Shown here one piece after another: positions 35,801-47,200 of a stretch of DNA of 64,000 nt. Position 1 is the first letter of the stretch. The number at the start of each line of letters is the position of its first letter. The notes beneath the pieces were generated by a model. That model saw only the letters and a program-made list of their open reading frames with translations, searched no databases and was not told the origin of the DNA. This DNA comes from Klebsormidium nitens (Eukaryota > Streptophyta > Klebsormidiophyceae > Klebsormidiales > Klebsormidiaceae): contig DF236984.1 of assembly GCA_000708835.1 (NCBI GenBank), forward strand, positions 228,384-292,383, in the 5' to 3' direction. The translations under genes were made by a program, and so were the position numbers.

Positions 35801-38800
35801 GGATCTGCCGCGTCGAACTGCGGCCAGTCTTTGCTGGGGCCGTAGTTGTAATACACCATGGCAGGCCGAGACGGCGGCAGTCCTGTAAGAATCAGACTCT
35901 CAAGTTTTATGAAAAGTCTTCAACATTGAAAGCGAAAACATTCGAAGCAGAACTCTCAAGAGATGGCCTCTTGAGTAGATGGGGCTCCAGAAGTCTCCGT
36001 CAGCTTTCGGTTCACATGAAGTCACTGGATGGTGAAGCTTTTCGTCTTTTCCAAAGTAAAAGGCGACAGGGAGACGTTGATCTGCCCTGTGGACCGGCCA
36101 GCTCTACGAGCCCAAGATACTTTCGCACTGCCAGTGATCCCCGCACTTTTCTGTCATTAGGAAGTGAGTAGGACTGTTTTCGTCACAACTTTCTTCCAAA
36201 ACCCTATGTGTTTCAAGCTCCTTTGCAAGGAGAAGTAGAGCTGCACATCTTCACAACAAGGGACAGCCTCGCTTAGCACCTTTCGGAAGGGCTTTCGCAA
36301 GGCTTCTCCGTTCTGACTCCCTGAAAAGAAAGCAGCAACTCACCTGTCTTGGCCCCGTTGTTGTTCGGAGATAAATTGCTCGGGTTCTCGCAGTCGAACG
36401 GCACGCCCGTACTCTGCTGCGTTGAATAGTCAAACTTCACATACGGCAGATTCGGCCCAATGCAATACGGCCAGCCGTAGTTCCCCGGTTCGTCGAATTT
36501 GAGCTGGTTGATTTCGTCCATTCCCAGGGGTCCGCGAGCGGGGTTGGGCGCGGTCTCGTCCGGGCCGACGTCGCCCCAGTATAGGTTATTGGTGTGCGGG
36601 TCGATGGAGAAGCGGAACGGATTGCGCACGCCCATCGCGTATATCTCCGGCCTGCGCAATAGCACATGTCTTCTCAGAGGAGTGCGAAAGTCTGGTTAGC
36701 GGGTTGATGGGGTGACGTCGGCCCGGACGAGATCGCGGAGGGGATTGATTTCCACGCCCATCGCGTATATTTCCGGCCTGCGAACCAACAGCTGGATAGC
36801 TTTTAAAATGAATCAAAGTTTTTCGGTGTGCGGTTTGATGCAGAAGGGGAACGGGTCGCGCGCACGCCCATCGCATATATCTCTGGCCTGCGGACCGACA
36901 GATTGCAAGCAGGAAAGTAGATATGCTTGGAATGCGGGGTTTGATGGGGAAGCGGGACGGGTTACTGCGAATGCTCATCGCGTATGACTCCGCCTTGTCG
37001 AGGGGGGAATACTTACGAGTTGAAAAGGGCCGAGATTGCACATCAAAGTTCTTTACAGTTGCCTCAGCTGAGGTGAAAAGGTCAACCGAACTTCACGAGC
37101 AAGTACTAGCGAGAGCAGAGGAGTAAGAAGGCTGGCTCGGAGTCAAATTGGCCGGTTGATTCTTCTGCACTTTTATCAACACTCCCTTTCAGGGACACCC
37201 CTTATTCGTTCTCAAAATTTACGAACCTCGCTTTCGCCCAACACGCTTGTCTCGGATTAGTTGCAAAATCGCAGTGACTCTTCTTGGAGATCGCTGCGTA
37301 CAGATCCTCTGCACTCAGCGTCCAGTTATCCGCCTAATCAGTCCTACGCAACAGCCTGAGATTTTCACAACCTGAAAAGTATCAACGACAACTCAAGGAG
37401 GACCAAACAGGAAAGATGTGCTGACCTGTGCAAGTCGTCCCCTGGAAACAGGTTGTTGGGCGGGATCTCGTAGCCGTCCTCGGTTGGCCTGATCCGGTTG
37501 ATGGCCCCTCGGAGGTCGTTCGTGTTGGCCGCAGACTTTTGCGAGTCGAGCACGTAGAACCCTGGGCGGTCGTCGGTGGGCGCCCAGCCGCTGCAAAAGA
37601 CACCGTGACATATTCAGATACAAAGTTTGATGACGTCATTCAGCGTCAGCATGACGTCATCAAAAGTGGGCATTAGCTCACGTAGAAACCCGGGCGGTCG
37701 TCGGTGGGCGCCCAGCCGCTGCAGAAAGAAAACCGGGACAACTTCAGATACGAATTGCGTTGACGTCGTCTGGTGTCAGCATGATGTCATCAAATGTCAG
37801 CAGTGGTGTACGCAGGAACGCGGGCGGTCGACGGTGGGCGCCCAGCTGCTGCAAAACAAAAAACGAGACGATAAACGATGACGTCGTTCACTAAGCAATG
37901 GTTGCACGAAAGCCCGGGCGGTCGTCGGTGGGCGTCCAGCCGGCTAACATAGAAACGGGAACGGATTTGCAAGATAGGTCCTAGATGATGACGTCACCCG
38001 GCGTAGGCAGTAGCGCACCCGAAGCCCGACGCTTATGTCCGGGGCTGCCCAGCTGAGACCGTACGCAGGCCGTCGATTTAGCAATCTTCGGGTCCGCCGT
38101 TTAAATGAGTTACCCGTTGTGAGAGCATGAGAATTTTTGAACCAGCTGTCTCGACGAAGTTGACCTCAACATGCAGCTTGGCTTCCGCTGGACTGCCAAG
38201 CCAGCCGCGATCTGAGAAATGCAAAAGTGAAGTGCCCCAAAAGAGTTCAGGCTTCCGATTCCCCCGCTCTACTACGATCCATTCCTTTGGGAAGGGGTTT
38301 TTAAGAGACAGTGTGAAGTGAGCTTACGTCTGGTAGGTGTTATCGCCCACGCTGAGCAGCAGGTTGCCGTGCGAATCGAACTTGATGTTGCCCCCGCTAT
38401 GGCAGCACGCCAGCCGCTGCGAACGAAAGGGACAAAGGCCTTTTTATAACGTAGAACAAGAAGACGAAATGTCTGGAATGTTGCGGCGGCCCTAAAAAAC
38501 GCAAGCAGGAACGCCCTCTTTTCATTACTTCGAACGCAGAATGAGGTCGTCCGTACCTCTTTCTTTTTCTTTCGGTGACTGCAGCTTGTACTGTTCGCTT
38601 TACACCACTCGCTCTATTCGTCGGGTTGCTTTCACGCTTCTTCTTTCTGCTCCATCTAGAATCCCGTGGGCTCTATCCTTTTCTTCCAGAAAGCCGGGAA
38701 GCAGTAAAAAGAACGAGAAAGGGAAGACTTTCGAGCGCACCTGTGTGTTGATCCTTAGCAGCCGCTTCTCGGACGACACGTCCACGGTGTCGCCTGTCAT

Positions 38801-41800
38801 CTTGTAACGCGAAAGTATGTTCTGAGTTGGGCTGGTCTCGTGCACGGGCGACCAGTAGACGTAGATGTACCCGTTGTTCTCGAAGTCCGGGTCGAGCCCC
38901 AACCCGAGCAAACCGTCCTCGTTGCTGTTGGTCACATTCCACCGGGCAGCTGACAAGAGTAGGTTTCAGGGTTTAGGGGTACGTTGAGAAAGTTAACTCA
39001 ACGGACAGGATCACCGAGCTTTTGGTAGATCCACATTCCACCGGGCAGCTGACAAGAGGAATCTCAGGGTTAGGGGTACATTAAGCAGATTAAGTCAACG
39101 GTCAAGGTTATGGAGCTTTTTGGAGATCTACCAACCGGCCGTGTGAGTCGCTCGCCAGACAGTAAAAGCTACTGAGCGTCAACGTACAAGATTCGAAGCC
39201 GGGATGGAATCGTGGGGCGGGCTGCTTCGAGCGCGGCGTTCTCGGGGCGAGCGGATACTTTTATGTGCGCCTACTTTTATGACGAGCGCTTACTTTTATT
39301 ATGAGCGCCGCTCCACCAAGGAACGTACCCTTTAGGTACACGAACAGACACTGTCTTTGTTCTTAAAATGGTTTCAGCCAGTCTTGAAAACTTCGTTTCT
39401 GCTGAGACGTGATGTTTCCGCCGGTAAGCGGTCTTCTGCTCGTTCTCAAGCAACGCAGCCTACAAAGGACGGAACGGCGGAAGCGGAAGGGAGGGAGCTG
39501 ACCGGTGCTTATGGTGCTTGTGGCGGGGTTGAAGATCTGGAGCTCGCCGTTTCGGACGACGATGAACACTCGGCCGTCGGGAGCGATCGCGATGGACATG
39601 GGCTGCAGAGAGGCCGGAGTATATCAGCAGATGCGGAGTACACTGTGCGAGATTGACAATCCTTCGGATAACTGTCTCTCCTTCCACATGTGTTGAGCGA
39701 GGTTGGTAGTTTTGACTGCTTCCAAGTGTCGGTTCGGACAGATCTTCTGAGAGCAATTGGAGGGAAGGACTATTCAGTCGTACTGGAGTACCCCAGATTG
39801 AGCACGGTAGGAGCATTGGAGACGAAGTGCCATGAGCTTGAGAATGATTTAGATCTCCACATGTGTGCCCAAGTTTCCCTTTCGCAACTTTTGACCATTG
39901 ATAAGGTGACCTATGAAGTGCCCAGAAAGTGGCAAGCAAGGCATTTGAATTGCGTTTTCCAAAATATCGACTGATAAATCCTTGATGAAAGTTGGTTTCG
40001 TGCTGACCACTCGATTGCCAGCCCAAAGAAGTACCGAGGGCTTAGAAATCAACGAATCCGAGATTAGACGTACAACGCAACGCCGCCATACCTGCTCCCC
40101 TTGCTGGAAGTTGTACAGCGTATCCTTCTCGTAGGCAGCGTCGTTGGTCGCCGTTCCGTCATCATCCGCCATCATTCTCCCCTCCTTTGCCAGCAGACTC
40201 CGGGCCCGCGTGTCCACTGGTAGGTGCCCGGAGGGAATCCCCGGGTGCTCCCCGCCCTGCTTCTGCCAGGCCCGGCCCGCCCAGGCGATTCCCCCAACCA
40301 CATGTTTGATCATCAGCGGGTCTGCCCAGAGGTCGGGGTTGTGGCCCAGGGAGGTGTAGAAGGAGCGTGAACCAAAAGGCCTGCAGCCAATGGCTGGAAC
40401 GTTTGGAATGACTTCAGAAATTGGGGCTTAGGCCTCTGGCAAAGTTCAGTGTCGACAGAAAGAGTTCCCTGCTCTATTCTTTTAAGCGCCTTGCCACATG
40501 GATCATGCAGCTTTGCGGCTCGACAACCTGCTAGATGTGGGAACCAACGTCCTCAGACTTGACAGTTGAAGCTGGTATAGGACAGCTAAAAGGAGAAAGG
40601 TTCAGAGAAGAGACCTGAGGGATCATCACAGCTGCAAGGCTGCTCCAGCTTCCAATGGTCACAAGTCTGAAGGTCCTGTCGCCAGATATCTTCTAACTGA
40701 AGGTCCAGCAGCCGACTCTTAAAAAGCAAGCATGGCCAGCTTACATGGTCACTTGCATTAACAACCAGGCTAATGCTCAGAAGTTGGATCAACATCAATC
40801 ATCAGAATGATCAGCCACAGCGCTTACGATTACGCTATTCTGATAAGAGTCAGCTATATAGACTGGGGGCCCTGCTCACCTGTGTGTCCAAGCGATAGGC
40901 TGGTCAAATTGTGCTGCCCCAATGTTGTAACCAGGCATGTCGGCTGAGCGCTGGAGGAGCGCCAGAGTGTGCACTCCGGGGGTCAGGTCAAAAGCTAGCC
41001 AGTGCTCAGAGACGTTCCAGCGCTCTGGTAGCACCGTAGACGCAGGGTGAAATCTGCAGATCGAAGATAGAAGACACCATTTCTTGTCAGATGTTATATG
41101 TTAAGGGCAGGGATATAGCAGCTTTGAGTGCATTGTATTGAACCAAATCGCTCCAGACTAGCTAAATGCACCTTAGGATCATGAGACTTCACTAAATGCT
41201 GAAACAAGCTGGCTGCATAGAGTCTGCAGTGCCACCGTGTTCTGATATGTACCTAGTAGAAAGGTTGTGTCAGCAGAGAGCAGTTTCAGATTCTGTCACG
41301 AATGATGCTCAACTGCTCATCCTCCAGGTTAACTTTTCAAGTTGCAACAGCGCACTAATTGACCTCAAAAGAGGATACCAGAACGATCCGTTGTAGGCAC
41401 CTTTCATCCAGGTTGTGCGGCAAAAACAAATCTTCAAAACGTTGGATCAGAGGTCCAGTAAGAGCTGGAGAATTAGACAGCAGATCTAGGTGGAATAGTC
41501 TACGAGGCTGATCTGAGTGGTATAGCAGCTCATTGTAATACAAGTACCTGGTGCTCAACTAACTGGAAGCTAGCTAAACTGCACCACCACCACCACCACC
41601 ACCACTTTTATGAAACTACATTGTCTGAAACTGGACCTGACATTATTGAAGTAGTGGACGTCATCGTGCCAGCTGCAAGGCAGTATGTAAAGAAGCATTT
41701 CACTTATTGTGCCTCGCAGCCATGGATTCTGAAATCAATGCGGGTGCCATTTCAACCAAGTCCTCAATGACACACAAGCCAGAGGCACTGCCCCTTTGAC

Positions 41801-42311
41801 CAGATTACTTCACGAACTTGACCACCTACCTGTCATGCACGAGTACAGTCCCTCCTGTGAGCTGACTTCCATTCCTCCCAGCTGCAGGTCTCCCTCCTAT
41901 CAGAGTATCAAACCAATCCCAGCCGATCATTGTCTCTGCCGCCGAATGCACGCCAACAAAGCTGCCGCCGCCCTGGATGTAGTTTGCAATAGCATTCCGC
42001 TGATCTTTGCTGCTAAGGACGTTTCCACTTGTTAGCAGAAAGACGATGGTGTCATAGGCTGTCAAACCCGTTGGACTGAGCCCTGTGCTGGTTTCCAGGT
42101 GGTCAACCATCCAGCCCTGCTCGAAGCCAGCTCTTTGCAGAGCTTCAACAGCTGGGGGAATCGATTCATGCTGCTCTTCAGCTTGACCTGTGAAGAGGAG
42201 TACTCGAAGGGGAGCTGCACCAATGCATGTGGTGCAGAATAGCATCCCTAAAAGGACAATGCAAGACAAATGGCTGGGCGCCTTCATCCCTGCTCGGTGA
42301 CTGGCAGCCAT
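29815..42311 (-). CDS. Secreted multidomain protein: ThuA + glucose/sorbosone dehydrogenase + PKD + CBM6 + F5/8-like
   Basis: Exons in order (high to low): 42311-41830, 41053-40880, 40380-40092, 39602-39503, 38949-38741, 38416-38328, 37590-37426, 36651-36344, 35882-35669, 35160-34947, 34030-33729, 33131-32908, 32473-32383, 31951-31809, 31487-31349, about 30900-30646, 30273-29815; about 1,280 residues. An N-terminal signal peptide ends near IGA-APLRV (Met at 42311 or 42287). Exons 1-3 are ThuA-like (FLLTSGNVLS, GGGSFVGVHSAAE, YTSLGH). Exons 4-10 are a PQQ-type sugar dehydrogenase beta-propeller (APDGRVF, EDGLLGLGLDPDF, SAANTNDLRG, GVRNPFR, LYWGDVGPDE). Exon 11 is PKD (FAWDFNSNGTVD). Exon 12 has the Cys/His-rich segment usual after PKD in bacterial relatives. 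Exons 14-15 are CBM6-like (TDGDWLRYDNWNLF); 16-17 resemble F5/8 type C. Phases match everywhere except at 10/11 (best donor phase 0, best acceptor phase 1) and the 15/16 start, which I could not resolve. The likely role is extracellular carbohydrate binding and oxidation. Confidence 0.85.
33106..33420. repeat. Repeated copies of the exon 12 acceptor edge
   Basis: The exon 12 boundary at 33106-33136 (GTCGAAGACGGCCACCTGCGG on the + strand) recurs at 33285-33308 with few changes, and a short remnant (GTCGACCTGCGGCG) lies near 33402. All lie in intron 11. Confidence 0.6.
36712..36996. repeat. Direct and inverted copies of exon 8 sequence in intron 7
   Basis: The exon 8 edge (GCCCATCGCGTATATCTCCGG and acceptor, 36631-36657) recurs as direct copies at about 36752-36782, 36825-36900 and 36930-36990, each with the upstream GATG..AAG.GG.ACGG words at similar spacing. 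In addition, 36713-36738 carries a piece of the exon (GACGTCGGCCCGGACGAGA) in the opposite orientation. Confidence 0.75.
37561..38057. repeat. Tandem array of the exon 7 acceptor edge, about 5 copies
   Basis: The true exon 7 boundary (37561-37595) is followed in the intron by copies at 37681-37724, 37811-37854, 37905-37942 and a degraded one near 38014-38057. The core is GGGCGGTCGTCGGTGGGCG, then CCCAGCCGCTGCA. Units are about 95-130 bp. The intronic parts of the units are also related (GATGACGTCAT-like words). In minus-strand terms, each copy holds a TGCAG acceptor plus the first ten or so codons of exon 7. Confidence 0.85.
37626..37664. repeat. CRE-containing perfect hairpin in the array
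   Basis: TTTGATGACGTCAT and its exact complement flank an 11-base spacer. Each arm contains the palindrome TGACGTCA, a bZIP/CRE core. Confidence 0.85.
38931..39056. repeat. Tandem duplication of the exon 5 acceptor edge
   Basis: CATTCCACCGGGCAGCTGAC plus AAGAG occurs at the real boundary (38935-38959) and again at 39032-39056. The following roughly 70 bp (AGGGTT..GGGGTAC..GTCAACGG..GGAGCTTTT) is also duplicated, with a period of about 97 bp. Confidence 0.8.
41581..41605. repeat. (CAC)n microsatellite in intron 1
   Basis: About eight CAC units, orthologous in position to the repeat at 23578-23602 in the pseudogene copy. Confidence 0.9.
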
Positions 42312-44286
42312 CTTGCCAGCCTTCAAGCGTCCGCTGACGATCGCTTCGTCATGCACGAAGACGTGCTTGTCCCACCCAACATCGTCTGAAGCCCGAGGCT
42401 CGAGCTCCCTGGGCCTAAGCCTTCGATCGTTTCCACTGTGGCGCCTTTTGATCACTTGCCTAAATCATATCAGGGCAGATGTATTCGAACTGCTCAAGCT
42501 GCGTCTCTAACGTGTACTCGTGTTGATCAACAGTCTTTGGTAGGCGCTACAAATGTGATGTGCGCGAAAATGACCGGGTACGGTACGTTTCGGTACGGTA
42601 CGGTACCTATAGCAACATAGTACCGGTACAATGCTGGGAGTCTGTGCCTGGGGCCCTCGGGCTGGGTGTAGGGCCGCGGACATTCTTCTATCTACCGGTA
42701 CATGATCGGTCGCTCGGGTTACTAAGAGTCGGGTACCAACCAGTACCAAGGTCCCAACGTACTCTTTGCTGGACAGTACCAACTTCACAAAGCATGCCAG
42801 GATACCGGTAGGTAGCCTGGATAGGTACGCGATTGTGCACTGCGCACTGCGCAATTGTTTGCAACACTTGCGCAAAGTCCGAAGTCAGACGAAAGCCAGC
42901 GTGTCATTGGAAATTGAAGTCTGACCCTCGGTTTTCTTCTGCAACTTATCGAGCGGCTAGGAATGAAGCAAATGCCTTGAGATTCAGGAGAATTCAGTGA
43001 CAACTGTGTATCAAATGACGTCAAAAGAGCGTCATGGTCCAGATTTGCCACAGAATGACGAGCGCGTTGCAGGGCCGTTGACTGTGTGGACAGCACATGC
43101 AGCCACACAGGCCGCGAGACACCCACAGGCGACCGTGCTATTCGAAGTTGGGCCATCCGAGGTCGCCGTCTCTTCAGTCCACGTTCTGTGATGTTTGCTT
43201 TAACACGATCGGAAACTTTCAACCTGTGAACGATGAATGGCGGCATTGGGGAAATGCAGGCTGCAGGATGGCGTGACAAGGGCGTCGCCTTCGAAGTGGT
43301 TGCTTCTGATTCTGTGTCCTGCGAAGGTTGCCCCTTCGGCAAACTGACAAATATCCGTTCGGAATCCCCACTGCTCATGCTTGACTGGTCATGCTGGACA
43401 GGCCCACAAGAAGAAGAAAGTGATACAATGGTGTGAGAAGGACGAGCAGCGGTAGATCCGTCTGAAAAGCTTGGCGCCGCAGGAAGGAACTGGTAAGCAG
43501 TGCCTTGAAAGTTTTGAGGCGAAGTAACTTCACAAACTTATACTCCCTGATGCAACTGGCCAGTCAGCCAAAAGGCTGCATTTGCGATCTGCATAGGTTT
43601 GAAACAAAGAGCTCAGTACACCTTTGACTATCTTCATGAGAACACCACAACTGACAGATATTGACGGTATCATTGACTGAGGGTATCTGTCAAGTAGTCA
43701 GTTCAGAAGTGCTAGTTATATCAGTAGAAGCTGAGAGCCGTGCCCCATTGCAATTTGATCCTGTGGAGACAGCCAGAGTGAAATTGTTAAAGAGAAGGAG
43801 TGGTCGAAAGTAGGAGAAATCTGATTCTTACGCTGCGACCTTGACATTCCTACTTTGTCTCTTTGGAGTTTAGCTCAGGATGACAAGTTGGCATTTGGAG
43901 TGTCCCTTTCCCTGAGCTCAATTAGCCTTTGGACTCACATCAAACAAAGCCCCTCAAAGGCTGGCTTGCTTGGTATAGAAGGATTCACTACCTGTCGCCC
44001 GGGTTCGTGAGGCAGTGCCCCAGATGAAGATTGTCGATCTGCTTTCATTGGCGCATGTTTCTCTGGTCTTTGACTGTTTCGCAAACCAAATGGTGTGCAG
44101 ACTGGAAAAACGTTCGTATCTTTGAATAAGCCTTCAACAGTGTGAAGGCGGCAGAAAAAGTAGACAACTGGCCGTGCTCTGATCAAGGGCTTCTTCTGCA
44201 GGCTAAGTCAGCCAGCAGGTACTAAGGGGAAGTTTAGGCATGACATGGGAACTGAGAAGGAGACAGTCGCAAGAAGGCGGCACAGA
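42312..44286. other. Divergent intergenic region between the large gene and the peroxidase gene
   Basis: Shared upstream DNA for two genes transcribed away from each other. It contains a GTAC-rich tract at about 42575-42830 (GGTACGGTACC, ACCGGTAC). No gene or clear TATA box recognised. Confidence 0.55.
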
Positions 44287-47200
44287 ATGAAGACAAACAC
44301 CTGGGTTTGCTCAGCTTTGGGGCTGCTGCTCGCAACCCTCAGTCTTCTATGTCTTTTGACCACTCAGGTTCGTTTCTCTCTGACACTGCTGAAGGACTTA
44401 ATATGAATGAGGTGACAGTAATAATCGAATCACACAAAGCTCATGATGGATACAGCAGCTGCATGAATCGACCTCCATGACTGATTATCGTTTTCGGCGA
44501 AGGTCATGGATAGGCCCAAAACATCATCTTCCTCTTTCAAGTGCTCTCTCCAATCAAAAGCTCTGCCTCCGATTGTGGCTAGATGTGTTGCTTCAATATA
44601 CGCCGACAACGGATGCCTCCAGCTGCAAAGCTGAGCGTGATGCTGCAAAATACCATTACACCCTCTGAGTGCAGGTGACTGGAGCAGAGTTGACACATGA
44701 GCAGCTGTTCAAGTTTGCTCCATTGCCCGATGGGGCGCTCCCCGATGAGCACGTTTACACACCAGGCGTCCGAGAATGTGAGTGCAAAGAATCGAATCCG
44801 ATTGAGCCACACTGTCTGCTAGGCAGAAGGTATCACTTTCAAGCTGGCTTGAAACTGGTAATTGACGTCCTGGTCAAAACCCTGAACGACTTGGAGGGGG
44901 TTACATGGTACCTAGTGATTGATACTAGGGTCGTATCATCTTTCTCCAGGAAAAAATATAGCTCAAGGCATGCTAAAACAGGGGTCTAATGCTGTCCTGT
45001 GCAGGCATCTTCCAGATCATCCGGAAGAACTTACTGACCATGTCCCTCAAAGATGAGCGCATCAATGCCAAGTTCTTGCGGCTGATATTCCACGACTGCG
45101 GTAAGCGCGATTTTATCTGGTGAGCATTTAATTGATTCCAATGAAATCGTTGTGAATGGGTTCTGGAATGTGTCCTATCAATCAATTCCGGTGAAGGACC
45201 TGCAAATCTTTTGTAGAGTTTTCAGCTCCCCTGATCTGGTTGCCTGTTAACTCTGCCAACCTTTCCAACGAAAAGATACCCGTTTAGGGACGGATTACCA
45301 GAGTCTGTGTGGTCCACAGCTTATGTATAAGTTTGCATAATCCTCATCAATAAGCAACAGCTTATGTACCCAGATCTGTCTGGCCAAACGGGCGCTTATG
45401 CATAATTGACTTATCGCTGATATGCGCAGCTGCTGGCGGCTGCAACGGGTCCATCATGCGGACAGAGGAGCACAATGGAACGGCAAACGAGTTTCTTACT
45501 GTAAGTTGTCGTCCTCTTTTTCTTTCGACTGTTTGGTGCTGTTCAGCTTTCGAAAACATGTGGACACGATCTTGCCATTACTTCTGAATGCAGAGCACTT
45601 TGACAACCCTTTTTTATTGTTGGAAAGGTATGTGTATGTGACTTTCCAAAAGGTTGACGTTTCAGGAGAGCGAAGCTGCCTGACTGAGTATGATCCACTT
45701 CGAATGCCTCAAACAACAATGAAACGACCTTCTGACGTGCAATTTTCGAATCCGCAGGGGTTTGACGAGGTCCGTATGGTCAAAGCTGCAATTGATACCT
45801 CGTGCAACGTCAGCATCTCGGTGAGGCTTCCTTTACAAAGCTATGTTGCCACTGATCATTCTTGTATCGAGGATCAAGGTTACCCTCGATCGCTTTTGTC
45901 AATACACTTTGTCTACGGCTTGACAAGATTTTTGCATACTATCAACATCGCTCACGCTAGTTCTGGATCTCTGGCAACGGGGTTGTCTTTGGAATTATCT
46001 CTGAGCAGCAAGCTCAAGCTCTCATCCAAAGTGTGCGTCCCTTGCAGCTTGCTGATACGATCATTGCTGGGGGAGTGGAAGGAGTGAAGGAGACGGGTGG
46101 CCCTGACATCACGGCCTACGTCAGGTTCGGCAGGCGGGATACAGACGACCGAGACGATCCCAACAAAGTGAGAAGTCCTGGAATTTCCGTCAGCATCGCA
46201 GCACTTTTCAGGCAGATGTTTAAAGGGTTCTACTCGGGTTGGAATACTGCTCTGTTTTGGGTCGATCCGGCGATAAAAGATTATGTGCTTGGGCCGAATC
46301 ATGGCTGTAAGGATGCTGACTTTCTTCACCCTCTCTGCAGCTGCCGCTTCCGTTCGTCTCGACGGACGAGCTGGTCAGAGTTTTCGCTCCTCTCGGTAAG
46401 CCACGCTTGTCTTCAAGCCGACTCAACCAGTTTGGCGTTACTTCTTCCCGTTCAATGCATTAGCGAGCTTCCGTTTCTCACTGTAACGCTGGGCCACCAG
46501 ACTGAGGGCAATCAGATGTTAGCAATCACAAGCAACGGAGGCTGTCGCATGCTGTCGGAGGCTGCCGGAGTCGAGTTAGTTGATATGACAATTGAGGGTC
46601 TTCTTAGCTGGTGGCTCGTAAAACTTCTTTCAGTTGAACAGCTTTCGACTATAGATGGTTCAGGAGCTCGAAACGAACTATGAGAAGCTTTCCGAATCTA
46701 CCGAGGAACAAAGCGCTGGTCGAGAACCTGCAGACGCCTGAGAATATTGAAAGTCCTACTGCTTTGTGTCCTAAAAAGCTCTCCTTTGCTACTTGAATCA
46801 AGCTCCCTCAAACCCTGTGAGAGACTTGAGAGGTGAAGTACGCGCTGTCAGTGCAGGGCTCAACGTGGAGGACCTTGTGGCGCTTTCTGGGGCCCATACC
46901 ATCGGCAAAGCCACGTGCAAGAACATCGTCGCCAGGTAGGGCAGCGTCACCGGCGCCCAATCAAATACCATTTGTCTTTGAGAACACTAACATGCTGCGA
47001 CGGTGTCGACACGTCACTTGATTGCGAGGTGTTTCGGAGACTGCCGGAGGGAACGATTGGGAGATCCGTATGACATCTTGCGGATCCATTATCGTTCTCC
47101 AATTAAGCAACACAAGAACCTGCTGATCTGCCCTGTCTTTGTCAATGGTTGCAGCATATATCAATGAAGGCACCATTATATGAAAGACCATAGACCTCTT

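Noticed and set aside
37561-38057. Regularly spaced repeats resembling a CRISPR array
   Set aside because: The repeats contain exon sequence and splice acceptors, spacing varies, and the genome is eukaryotic.
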